DNA from: Azonexus sp. | GTDB taxonomy: Bacteria > Pseudomonadota > Gammaproteobacteria > Burkholderiales > Rhodocyclaceae | Reading direction: 5' to 3' | DNA: 64,000 nucleotides | Assembly: GCA_030691385.1 (NCBI GenBank) | Contig: JAUYEI010000128.1 | Coordinates: forward strand, 1-64,000 | Shown here: positions 14,216-22,419 of the stretch, piece by piece | Position numbering within the stretch: the first letter of the stretch is position 1 | Layout of the letters: each line of letters begins with the position of its first letter | Notes under the pieces: model-generated | What the model was told of the DNA's origin: nothing | Database searches by the model: none | The model's input: only the letters and a program-made list of their open reading frames with translations | Translations under genes and position numbers: made by a program

Positions 14216-14739
14216 TGTGCGCTGAGGTAGGGCGCGAAGGCCGCGTCGAGTTTGCCCTGGGCGGCGAGGATGAATTCGATGGCCTCGCGCACGGCACCCT
14301 TGCCGCCGCTGGCGTCGGTCACCATGTGGGCGCGTTGCTTGACGACGGGACGGGCATTGGCCGGTGCGATGGCCAGACCGCACCGGGTCATCGCCGGCAG
14401 GTCGATCAGGTCATCGCCCATGAAAGCGAGTTCCGACCATTGCAGCCCCAGTTGTTCGAGCAGTTGGCCGGAAACGGCACCCTTGTCGCCGACGCCGTGG
14501 AAGACATGCTCGACACCGAGATCCCTGGCGCGGCAATTGACGACGTTCGAAGTGCGCCCGGTGATGATGGCCACCTTGATGCCGGCACGGCGCAACAGCA
14601 CAACACCGAGGCCGTCCTGAACATTGAAGGTTTTCAGTTCATGGCCGTCGTCGGTGTAATGCAGGCCGCCATCGGTCATCACACCGTCGATGTCGAAGGC
14701 GACCAGCTTGATGTTGGCGGCGCGGGTGTTGATGTCCAT
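14212..14739 (-). CDS. kdsC: 3-deoxy-D-manno-octulosonate 8-phosphate phosphatase KdsC
   Basis: This 175-residue HAD-family phosphatase of the KdsC type has the nucleophile motif VAFDIDGVMTDGGL at about 13-26, followed by the thresholds IITGRTS and FMGDDLIDLPAM. It hydrolyses KDO-8-phosphate to KDO in the cytoplasm for lipid A-core synthesis. It sits between kdsD and lptC and overlaps lptC by ATGA, consistent with one transcript for KDO synthesis and LPS transport. Confidence 0.95.
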   Translation of the reverse strand: MDINTRAANIKLVAFDIDGVMTDGGLHYTDDGHELKTFNVQDGLGVVLLRRAGIKVAIITGRTSNVVNCRARDLGVEHVFHGVGDKGAVSGQLLEQLGLQWSELAFMGDDLIDLPAMTRCGLAIAPANARPVVKQRAHMVTDASGGKGAVREAIEFILAAQGKLDAAFAPYLSAQ

Positions 14740-15737
14740 CAGATGACCTTGGCGGTGAAGAGATCGTGCATGTTGAGCGCGCCGATCAGGTGATTGTCGG
14801 CATCGACGACGAGCAGGGCGTTGATGCGCAAGCGCTCCATCATTTCGACGGCTTCGACGGCGAGGCGGTCGGGGCCGATGGTGCTCGGCGCGGCATGCAT
14901 GACCGAAGCGATGTCGCCGTGCAGCAGGTCGATGCGTTTTTCAAAAGAGCGACGCAAGTCGCCGTCGGTGAAGATGCCGAGCACCTCGTTGGCCGGGCCG
15001 GTAATTGCGACCAGCCCCAGACCGCCACGCGACATGGCGATGATGGCATCGGTGATCGGCGTGGCGGGGGCAACGGCCGGCACCCTGTCATCGGCGCGCA
15101 TGACGTCACGAACGTGGGTGAGCAGGCGACGGCCGAGCGAGCCGCCGGGGTGCGAGCGGGCGAAGTCATCCGGCCCGAAACCGCGGGCGTCGAGCAGCGC
15201 GACGGCCAGCGCATCGCCGAGGGCCAGCGCGGCAGTCGTGCTGGCGGTCGGCGCCAGGTTATGCGGGCAGGCCTCCTGGGCAACGCCGGCATCGAGGTGG
15301 ATGTCAGCTTCGCGAGCCAGGGTCGATGTGGAGACGCCCGTCATCGCAATGATCTTGGCGCCCTGGCGCTTGAGGGCCGGCAGGATGCTCAGCAGTTCGC
15401 CCGATTCGCCGGAATTGGACAGGGCAAGCAGCACGTCGTCGCGGGTGATCATGCCGAGGTCGCCGTGGCTGGCTTCAGCCGGATGGACGAAATAGGCCGG
15501 GGTGCCGGTGCTGGCCATGGTTGCGGCAATCTTGCGGGCGATGTGGCCCGATTTGCCCATGCCGCTGACGATCAGGCGGCCGTGGCTGTTCAGGATCAAT
15601 TCAACGGCTCGGGCAAAGTCACCGTTTATTCGGCTTTTTAGCGCGTCGACCGCAGCAGCCTCGATGCTCAGGGTCTGACGACCCAGTTCCAGAGCGCGTT
15701 CCGGCGAGAAGCGGGCGGTAGATTGGCTTGGGTTCAT
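14739..15737 (-). CDS. kdsD: Arabinose-5-phosphate isomerase KdsD
   Basis: This 332-residue protein has an N-terminal SIS sugar-isomerase domain (GRLIVSGMGKSGHIARKIAATMASTGTPAYFVHPAEASHGDLGM) and two C-terminal CBS domains (from about residue 210; VLGIFTDGDLRR, HLIGALNMHDLF). It interconverts ribulose-5-phosphate and arabinose-5-phosphate, the first KDO-pathway step. It is the first gene of the kdsD-kdsC-lptC-lptA operon, divergent from the antiporter gene with about 50 bp between them. Confidence 0.95.
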   Translation of the reverse strand: MNPSQSTARFSPERALELGRQTLSIEAAAVDALKSRINGDFARAVELILNSHGRLIVSGMGKSGHIARKIAATMASTGTPAYFVHPAEASHGDLGMITRDDVLLALSNSGESGELLSILPALKRQGAKIIAMTGVSTSTLAREADIHLDAGVAQEACPHNLAPTASTTAALALGDALAVALLDARGFGPDDFARSHPGGSLGRRLLTHVRDVMRADDRVPAVAPATPITDAIIAMSRGGLGLVAITGPANEVLGIFTDGDLRRSFEKRIDLLHGDIASVMHAAPSTIGPDRLAVEAVEMMERLRINALLVVDADNHLIGALNMHDLFTAKVI

Positions 15738-15789
15738 GGGCTTGCTGAGGTTATGATGGCCAAAGTATACCTGACTTCACGCAACGACC

Positions 15790-17748
15790 TTGAGCGCCCT
15801 CTCCCTCGTCCTCCTTCTGCTCGGTGCCTCGGTTCTGGCCGTGGTCGTCTTTCGTCGTTTCAATTTGCCGCCGGTCCTCGGCTACCTGTTCGTCGGTTGC
15901 GTCATCGGTCCGCATGCCCTGAACCTGATGGACGACGTCTATCGGGCCGAGCACCTCGCTGAATTCGGCGTCGTTTTCCTGATGTTCTCGATTGGCCTCG
16001 AATTCTCGCTGCCCAAACTGTATGCGATGAAACGCATCGTGTTCGGTCTGGGCATGTTGCAGGTTCTCCTGAGCATGACCCTGGTTGCCGGGCTGGTCAT
16101 GCTCTTCGGCGTTAGCTGGCAGCTGGGCATTGCCCTCGGCGGCGTCTTCGCCATGTCGTCGACGGCGGTGCTGACCAAGCTGCTCGTCGAGCGTCAGCAG
16201 CTGGATTCGGCGCACGGGCGGGAGATCATGGGCGTCCTGCTCTTCCAGGATCTGGCCGTGGTTCCCTTGCTGGTCATCATCCCGTCGCTGACCCAGCCGC
16301 CCGAAGAACTGGCCATGCTGTTGGCGGTGGCGTTGGTCAAGGCCGTCATTGTGCTGGCCGTCATCCTTGTCTTCGGTCAGAAGCTGATGCGCAAATGGTT
16401 CCATTTCGTCGCGCGCGCCAAGTCCTCCGAAGTGTTCGTCCTCAACGTGCTGCTGATTACACTGAGTCTGGCCACCCTGACCGAGGTGGCCGGGCTGTCG
16501 CTGGCGCTCGGTGCTTTCGTCGCCGGCATGCTGATTTCGGAAACCGAATACAAAATGCAGGTGGAAGAAGACATCAAGCCTTTCCGCGATGTGCTGATGG
16601 GACTGTTCTTCGTGACCATCGGCGTCAAGCTCGATCTGCATATCCTGGTGGGGCTGTGGTGGCAGGTCTTGCTGGCGCTGCTCGCCTTGCTGCTGATCAA
16701 GTCGCTGGTTGTCGGCCTGCTTTCGTGGCGTTTGGGCGCCTCGCCGGGCAATGCCATCCGTTCCGGCTTGTGGCTGTGCGCCGGTGGCGAATTCGGCTTC
16801 GTGCTGCTCGGCGAAATCATCAACATGCCCAGGGAAATCCAGCAGGTCGCGTTGACCGTGCTCGTCCTCTCGATGCTGATCGCGCCGTTCATCGTGCAGT
16901 ACAGCGAGCGGATCGTGGTGCGTTTTGTTGCCAACGAATGGATGATGCGCTCGATGCAATTGACCAAGATCGCTGCTCAGTCAATGGGCGCCGAAAAACA
17001 CGTGATTCTTTGCGGTTTCGGCCGAAGCGGGCAGTACCTTGCCCGTTTCCTGAACCAGGAAAACATCACCTATGTGGCCCTCGACCTCGATCCGGATCGG
17101 GTTCGGGAAGCGGCGGCTGGCGGCGAAAACGTGGTTTACGGCGATGTCGGCAGAAAGGAAGCCTTGCTGGCTGCCGGCCTGATGCGGGCCAGCGTGGTGA
17201 TCGTCACCATCAGCGACACCCCGTTAGCCGAGAAAGTCCTGCATCACGTTCAGGAGTCGCGCCCTGACTTGCCGGTGGTTGTCCGTACCTTCGATGAGCG
17301 CGATATGGACCGTCTGACCCGGGCCGGTGCCACCGAAGTCGTTCCGGAAACGCTGGAAGCCAGCCTGATGCTTGCCTCGCACGCCCTGGTTCTGGTCGGC
17401 GTGCCGATCAATCGCGTGCTCAAGCGCATTCGTCAGACACGCTCCCAGCGCTACAGCCTGTTACGCGGCTTTTATCGAGGCATCTCGGACCGCGATCATG
17501 ACGATGACGATGAACATCATCCGCGCCTCCACTCGGTGCTGCTGGCATCGGGCTCGGCTGGCATCGGGCAGACCCTGGATAGTCTGAATCTTGACGATCT
17601 GGGTTGCGAAGTCAGCGCCATCCGTCGGCGCGGTATTCGTGCTCTGGAACCAGCCCCGGAGACTCGGCTGGAGGAAGGCGATGTTGTCGTCGTCCTCGGT
17701 TTGCCGGAAGCGGTGTCTGCGGCCGAGGAACGGTTGCTGCTGAAATGA
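15790..17748 (+). CDS. CPA2-family (Kef-type) cation:proton antiporter
   Basis: This 652-residue protein begins with an approximately 380-residue membrane domain of a Na+/H+ exchanger type (LPPVLGYLFVGCVIGPHAL, FMFSIGLEFS-like, AMSSTAVLTKLL, CAGGEFGFVLLG). A TrkA-N NAD-binding domain follows (HVILCGFGRSGQYLARFLNQ), then a TrkA-C domain near the end. It is expected to exchange K+ or Na+ for protons in the inner membrane under nucleotide control. The only in-frame start after the upstream stop is the TTG at 15790. It diverges from kdsD. Confidence 0.9.
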   Translation: MSALSLVLLLLGASVLAVVVFRRFNLPPVLGYLFVGCVIGPHALNLMDDVYRAEHLAEFGVVFLMFSIGLEFSLPKLYAMKRIVFGLGMLQVLLSMTLVAGLVMLFGVSWQLGIALGGVFAMSSTAVLTKLLVERQQLDSAHGREIMGVLLFQDLAVVPLLVIIPSLTQPPEELAMLLAVALVKAVIVLAVILVFGQKLMRKWFHFVARAKSSEVFVLNVLLITLSLATLTEVAGLSLALGAFVAGMLISETEYKMQVEEDIKPFRDVLMGLFFVTIGVKLDLHILVGLWWQVLLALLALLLIKSLVVGLLSWRLGASPGNAIRSGLWLCAGGEFGFVLLGEIINMPREIQQVALTVLVLSMLIAPFIVQYSERIVVRFVANEWMMRSMQLTKIAAQSMGAEKHVILCGFGRSGQYLARFLNQENITYVALDLDPDRVREAAAGGENVVYGDVGRKEALLAAGLMRASVVIVTISDTPLAEKVLHHVQESRPDLPVVVRTFDERDMDRLTRAGATEVVPETLEASLMLASHALVLVGVPINRVLKRIRQTRSQRYSLLRGFYRGISDRDHDDDDEHHPRLHSVLLASGSAGIGQTLDSLNLDDLGCEVSAIRRRGIRALEPAPETRLEEGDVVVVLGLPEAVSAAEERLLLK

Positions 17749-17770
17749 AAAAGCCCGCCGGGGCGGACTT
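17748..17770 (-). terminator. Intrinsic terminator of the pilin gene
   Basis: The minus strand reads AAGTCCGCCCCGGCGGGCTTTTTC, a short GC stem with one wobble pair and a T-run, 21 bp beyond the pilin stop. It also abuts the antiporter stop codon. Confidence 0.7.
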
Positions 17771-17791
17771 GATCGAGTTCTGGACTGGTTT

Positions 17792-18487
17792 TTACAGGCT
17801 GGCGCAGACTGTGTATTGCTGGCCCTCGACAATGTTGGCAGTCAATGTTGCTGCAGCGCCGCGCGCGGAACCCATTGGGACAGCCTGAACCGACCCACCT
17901 GCCGTATTGCCATCATCCATTGTCGTGTCGATTTGTCGAACATAGCGGCCAAGAATGCCTTCGGAGCAGACAAAGACAGCGCCGCGCATGCCGGCAATGA
18001 AGGGGGCTGCTACGCCTGCACCGCTGATGCCGCTTTCAATGCCAATAAAGCCGCCATCAGCGTTGCGAGGGCGGTAGTTTTGGTCGCCGGTGTTGATCGC
18101 TCCTGTCGCCAGATTGGCCAGGCGGACATGCTGCCAGAAGACAAAAGTCTCGTCGGTGACGGCAGCGGCATTCCAGTTGCCGTCGATGCGGCCATTGTTA
18201 CTGACGCACTGGCCAGCGGTATTGGCCGGGGCGCATGCCGTTGCATTAGCTGCTGCACCAAAGGCATCGGTCAGCTGCAACTGGGTCTGGTCTCCAGGAA
18301 AGCTCTTGAAACGATCCTGGTAGCCGTATACCAAGGCCGAAGTGGTCCTGAAGTCATTCACCATGTTTTTGACTTTGGCGCTGTTGATCAACTCCTGCCC
18401 CTTCAGAACGCCCCCCAGCAATAGGCCGATAATGACCAGGACAATGGCGATTTCGACAAGGGTGAAGCCTTTTTGATGGTGTTTCAT
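17792..18487 (-). CDS. Type IV pilin-like major subunit (prepilin)
   Basis: This 231-residue protein starts at the ATG at 18487 after GGAG. It has a class IVa-type prepilin leader MKHHQKG cleaved before FTLVEIAIVLVIIGLLLGGVL, with Glu5 present. The rest is a hydrophobic stalk and a globular domain containing three or four cysteines (ATACAPANTAGQC, FVCSE, YTVCASL). The SFPGD segment resembles other MSHA/PulG-like pilins. It lies apart from the assembly operon, across a histidine kinase and cyclase, and has its own sigma54-like promoter, suggesting it is the abundant regulated subunit. Confidence 0.88.
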   Translation of the reverse strand: MKHHQKGFTLVEIAIVLVIIGLLLGGVLKGQELINSAKVKNMVNDFRTTSALVYGYQDRFKSFPGDQTQLQLTDAFGAAANATACAPANTAGQCVSNNGRIDGNWNAAAVTDETFVFWQHVRLANLATGAINTGDQNYRPRNADGGFIGIESGISGAGVAAPFIAGMRGAVFVCSEGILGRYVRQIDTTMDDGNTAGGSVQAVPMGSARGAAATLTANIVEGQQYTVCASL

Positions 18488-18518
18488 GGCATGCTCCGGT
18501 TGAGTTTTGAGTATTCCT

Positions 18519-18536
18519 CCGCAAATTTCGTGCCTA
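18519..18536 (-). promoter_or_regulatory. Putative sigma54 (-24/-12) promoter of the pilin gene
   Basis: The minus strand reads TAGGCACGAAATTTGCGG, with GG and GC elements 10 bases apart and GGCACG-N4-TTGC matching the RpoN consensus. The -12 element is about 34 bp from the start codon at 18487, leaving room for the GGAG ribosome site. Confidence 0.8.
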
Positions 18537-18615
18537 TGCATTTAGGCGTAGATTTGGCAATTGTTGGCGAAGAGTTGGGTGGTGCGTGTCGAAATATGGA
18601 CAGAGTGTCTGAAAT

Positions 18616-20298
18616 ATGAACACCGGGATAGTTGGCAAAATTGCCAGCCGCCTGGCTGGCTGGCCGCATTTCCTGTTGGCCGCCCATTTGCTGATGCTGC
18701 ACACGCTGGCATTTGGTGGCTGGAAAATCCCAGCCGTTCGCCTGCTATGGGTGGTTGCTCTCGGACTTTTCCTGATCTGGCAACCCTTTGTTGCCGGCGA
18801 GCGCCGAATCGAGTTGCGGCAAGGCGTTGTGCTGCTCGGCGTGGTTCTGGTGTCGACGTTGTTGCTTGGGCCATGGCTGCTCTTGATCTGGTGTGGCGCG
18901 CTGGCCGCGGCTATCGGCGGGCGGGTGCTGGGGACCGAAAGGCCTACCGAGCGTTCGGGTTATCTCCTGGCTTTTGGCTACCTGGTGAGCATTACCGTTC
19001 TGGGCGTGGTCCCGGAAATCTCCCCGGCTGTCGCCATCGACCCGCTGTTGCGCGGGCTGCTTGCCCGCTTCATGCCGCTGGTTCTGCCATTCCTGCTGAT
19101 TTTTCCGGCGCGGGCGCCTGAGCGAAAATCCGGCGAGGCCTTCGATCTGTTCTATGGGGTCATGGTTTTCCTCGTCCTTGCCGTTTTCGTGCTCGGTACA
19201 CTGGCCTACATGCTGGTCGGCGGGGGGGGCTATGTCGAGGCCCTGTTCAAGACTTCGCTGGCGGTTGCCGGCGCCTTGCTCGTGGTCGCCTGGGCGTGGA
19301 ATCCGCGCGGTGGCTTTTCCGGTATCGGCTCGGCGATTTCACGTTACATGTTGTCGCTGGGCATGCCTCTCGAGCAGTGGCTGGTGCAGCTTTCGGAGGA
19401 AAGTGAGCGGCATACCGATCCGGCGCGGTTTCTCGACGCGGTCATGCAGCGTTTGCGTGGCATTCCCTGGGTTGTCGGCGTCTCGTGGCGTACGGGAGAG
19501 CGAGCGGGGCAATCCGGTGAACAGACCATCTCCGCACATACCTACCAGGCGAACGAACTTGAGCTCTCGGTCCATTTTCATCATTCACCCTCGCCGGCCA
19601 TGCGCTGGCATGTCGAGTGGCTGCTGCGACTGGCTGTCGAGTTTTATCTGGTCAAACTACAGACGTATCAGTTACAGCGCATGGGTTATGTTCAGGCCAT
19701 CTATGAAACCGGTGCGCGGGTGACGCACGACGTGAAGAATCTGCTCCAGTCCTTGCAAACCCTTTGCTATGCCGCGAATCAGCCGGGTGATCCAGCCGAG
19801 GTGGCGGCCTTGCTGGGCCGACAGTTGCCGCAAATCGCCGATCGCCTGAAAGCGACGCTGGATAAATTGCAGTCGCCACAAATCGAGAGTCTGGAACAGG
19901 TTGAGGCCTGTTCGTGGTGGCGCCAGTTCAAGGAGCGCAATAGCCATTTGCCGGTTGATTGGCAGGGCGAGGCCAGCCCTGGTCAACTCTTGCCGGGACC
20001 CCTATTCGACAGCGTGGCCGAGAATCTGTTGCAGAACGCGCTGGCCAAACGCTTGCGCCAACCGGGCCTGGGTATTAGCGTACTTTTTGCCGAGGGCAGA
20101 CTGACAGTCGCCGATGACGGCCTGGCCATCGCAGCCCCCTTGGCCGGTGCCTTGCTCAAGGAGCCGGTCAACTCCGAAGACGGTTTGGGAATCGGTTTGT
20201 ATCACGCCGCACGGCAGGCCGACGGGGTGGGCTATTCGCTGGTCCTGGCTGAAAATCGGCCGGGATGCGTTGCATTTACGCTGTCGGTTTGCCACTAG
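18616..20298 (+). CDS. Membrane sensor histidine kinase (PilS/PrsK-like)
   Basis: This 560-residue protein has about seven hydrophobic segments up to about residue 225, then a cytoplasmic linker and a kinase core. The H-box is ARVTHDVKNLLQSLQTL, the N-box FDSVAENLLQNALAKRLR, and the ATP-lid SEDGLGIGLYHAARQ. The HDVKNLxxxL form of the H-box resembles PrsK-type kinases. No response regulator is adjacent. The nearest candidate is the NtrC-family regulator heading the pilus operon at 36 kb. It converges on the cyclase gene, with 23 bp of 3' overlap. Confidence 0.85.
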   Translation: MNTGIVGKIASRLAGWPHFLLAAHLLMLHTLAFGGWKIPAVRLLWVVALGLFLIWQPFVAGERRIELRQGVVLLGVVLVSTLLLGPWLLLIWCGALAAAIGGRVLGTERPTERSGYLLAFGYLVSITVLGVVPEISPAVAIDPLLRGLLARFMPLVLPFLLIFPARAPERKSGEAFDLFYGVMVFLVLAVFVLGTLAYMLVGGGGYVEALFKTSLAVAGALLVVAWAWNPRGGFSGIGSAISRYMLSLGMPLEQWLVQLSEESERHTDPARFLDAVMQRLRGIPWVVGVSWRTGERAGQSGEQTISAHTYQANELELSVHFHHSPSPAMRWHVEWLLRLAVEFYLVKLQTYQLQRMGYVQAIYETGARVTHDVKNLLQSLQTLCYAANQPGDPAEVAALLGRQLPQIADRLKATLDKLQSPQIESLEQVEACSWWRQFKERNSHLPVDWQGEASPGQLLPGPLFDSVAENLLQNALAKRLRQPGLGISVLFAEGRLTVADDGLAIAAPLAGALLKEPVNSEDGLGIGLYHAARQADGVGYSLVLAENRPGCVAFTLSVCH

Positions 20299-21598
20299 GC
20301 TGCGGTTCTCGCAAGCCATTCAATCGATAAACGAGCGTATTGCCCTTGCCTTTTAGGTGGAGCGCCTGTGGTTCATCGAATGAAAAGTGCTGCGCCAGCC
20401 GCAGGTAGGTGGTTGCATCGACATGGATCATTCCGGGGGTGCCTTCGCTGGTGATCCGGCTGGCGATATTGACAGTGTCGCCCCACAGGTCGTAGATGAA
20501 TTTCTTCTTGCCGACGACACCGGCGACGACCGGCCCGGTACCGATGCCGATACGAACGTCAAGATGCATGTCGTTGACCGTGAAGTCGCGATGCAGCAGG
20601 TCGCGCATGGCGATGGCCAGTTCGGCGATGGACCGGGTGTAGTTGGTCTGCTCGTTGTTCAGGCCGCCGGCAACCATGTAGGCGTCGCCAATGGTCTTGA
20701 TTTTCTCCATGCCATATTGCTCGGCCAATTCGTCGAAAGACGAAAATATCCGGTTGAGCATGGAAAAGACCTGCTGTGGTGTCAGCCCTTCGGCGATACG
20801 TGTGAAATTGACGATATCGACGAACATGATCGTAACGTCGGCAAAGCCATCGGCGATGGCCTGGTTGTCATGCTTCAGGCGTTCGGCAATGGGGCCGGGC
20901 AGGATGTTCAGGAGCAGGCGTTCGGAGCGACCCTGTTCGTCCTGCAACAGGCGGTGGGTCTCTTCGAGGCTGGCTTGTGTCTTGGCCTTTTCCTGGACGG
21001 CGTAGCGCAGCAGCAGATAAACGATGCTGGAAATGGCAGCGAAATTGAGCGCGAAGAAAAAGACGCTGGTCCGGATCGAAATATTCGGGGCACTGCTGAC
21101 CAGGCTGTCGGCCAGGAAGTAGTCGAAGAAGCCGGATAGCGCCGTCAGGAAAATATAGGCAAAGAACCACGCCAGCGATTCACGAGCCCCGAAGAACAGC
21201 ACGGCGCCGATTGGGGCGAGCAATCCCCACAGGCTGGTGCCGCTGGCCGTGATGAAGTTGCCGATGCTCCACTGCACGGCGAACGGTGCAAACAGGAAGA
21301 GGGCTAGCTGCGAATAGCGAAAGAGGTCGAAATTGCCACTGCGAAAGTAGTAGAGCAGGTTGCCAACGAGCAGCAACTGGAAAACGAAGGGCGCATTGGC
21401 CGAAAACTGCGGTCCCATCTGGCCATAAAGAAAAAGCCAGAGCATTGAGCCGGCACAAACCAGGCCCGTGGCGAATACCAGCAGCGACTTTTTCAGGCGC
21501 GTTTCGGCATCGTCTTCCGGAAGAACTCCACCGGTACGCAGGGCGACAAGGAATGGCTGCTGGCTCACGGGACTCGCTGATAACGACGGGGTTGGCAA
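20276..21598 (-). CDS. Class III adenylate/guanylate cyclase with membrane domain
   Basis: This 440-residue protein has an N-terminal region of about six hydrophobic segments (residues 35-205), a short helical linker (LEETHRLLQDEQGRSERLLLNILP) and a C-terminal class III cyclase domain. That domain has the metal-binding MFVDIVNFTRIAEGL, GDAYMVAGG, GIGTGPVVAGVVG and DLWGDTVNIASRI. It probably makes cAMP. It is the last gene of the minus-strand pilus operon, 65 bp after a minor-pilin gene. The start is uncertain: TTG at 21598, with a GTG ten codons later. Confidence 0.88.
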   Translation of the reverse strand: MPTPSLSASPVSQQPFLVALRTGGVLPEDDAETRLKKSLLVFATGLVCAGSMLWLFLYGQMGPQFSANAPFVFQLLLVGNLLYYFRSGNFDLFRYSQLALFLFAPFAVQWSIGNFITASGTSLWGLLAPIGAVLFFGARESLAWFFAYIFLTALSGFFDYFLADSLVSSAPNISIRTSVFFFALNFAAISSIVYLLLRYAVQEKAKTQASLEETHRLLQDEQGRSERLLLNILPGPIAERLKHDNQAIADGFADVTIMFVDIVNFTRIAEGLTPQQVFSMLNRIFSSFDELAEQYGMEKIKTIGDAYMVAGGLNNEQTNYTRSIAELAIAMRDLLHRDFTVNDMHLDVRIGIGTGPVVAGVVGKKKFIYDLWGDTVNIASRITSEGTPGMIHVDATTYLRLAQHFSFDEPQALHLKGKGNTLVYRLNGLREPQPSGKPTA

Positions 21599-21663
21599 TT
21601 CGGCTCAGTTTGGCAGTCGGCTGACTGCCGGTCAATATGCCAAAGGGTTGACTGGGGGCTTGC

Positions 21664-22419
21664 CTAGGGGAGTTTGCCGACGGCAACCAGGCGCGATTTG
21701 AGCACGGTGGGGATGATCCAGGTGAGCAGATCGTCGAAATTTTCGGTGGGCGTGTGGGCGATGAAGGTCAGATCAGCATCGGCATTTTCGGCTTCGTCGC
21801 CAATTGCGCCGGGTAACTGGGCGCCGTTTGGCTGGTAGGCGCCGACGCCTCGGCTGCCGTGGCTGACGATGACGGCTGGGACATCAGACGCAATGACCAG
21901 TCCGTTGTCCATGACGTTGGCAGTGCCCGCGTTGTCGGCTGGCACGGCGGTAGCGCTTCCCGTCGAGAGGGTGAAGCTGGCCTGGGCATCGGCCGCCAGG
22001 GCCGCGGTGAATTTGGCGCTGACAAAATAGGTAAAGCGATTTCCCCACGGGTCGGTCTCGGATAAGCCCAGCGTCACCCAGGGGACGACACCAAAACGCA
22101 AGTCGTCTGCACACGGCGGTGTGCGTGTCCTTCCTGCTGCAGGATCGGTGTTGGGCAGGTTGGCGGGGGCCGGGCAGGGCAGGCGTCCGTTCGTCATGGC
22201 GTAGCCGATCAGGGCTTCCCGAATGGTTTCCAGCTGCTGCCGGGCTTCCTTGCTCTGGATTTGCTCGCGCTGGCCCGACAGGCCGAACATGAGACCGCCG
22301 GCCAGCAGGGCGACAATGACCAGTACGATGGTCAGTTCGACAAGGGAAAAGCCTCCGTGCTGCGCCGGTGTGCTCAGGGAGTGGCGGAAGGTGACAGGCT
22401 TAGTAGGCAAGGTGGTCAT
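21664..22419 (-). CDS. Minor pilin-like protein with prepilin leader
   Basis: This 251-residue protein starts at the ATG at 22419, which overlaps the preceding gene by 20 bp. The leader ends QHGG before FSLVELTIVLVIVALLAGGLM, a prepilin peptidase site with Glu5. The globular part contains GRLPCPAP, GVVPWVTLGLSETDPWGNRFTYFV and DLLTWIIPTVLKSRLV, a motif set shared with the large protein encoded just upstream. It is a likely minor pilin or priming subunit of the MSHA-like pilus. Confidence 0.82.
   Translation of the reverse strand: MTTLPTKPVTFRHSLSTPAQHGGFSLVELTIVLVIVALLAGGLMFGLSGQREQIQSKEARQQLETIREALIGYAMTNGRLPCPAPANLPNTDPAAGRTRTPPCADDLRFGVVPWVTLGLSETDPWGNRFTYFVSAKFTAALAADAQASFTLSTGSATAVPADNAGTANVMDNGLVIASDVPAVIVSHGSRGVGAYQPNGAQLPGAIGDEAENADADLTFIAHTPTENFDDLLTWIIPTVLKSRLVAVGKLP

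Noticed and set aside
20560-20600. GTTGACCGTGAAGTC in the cyclase gene as a repeat copy
   Set aside because: Only the short GTTGACCG block matches and the flanks do not follow the consensus, so it is treated as chance.
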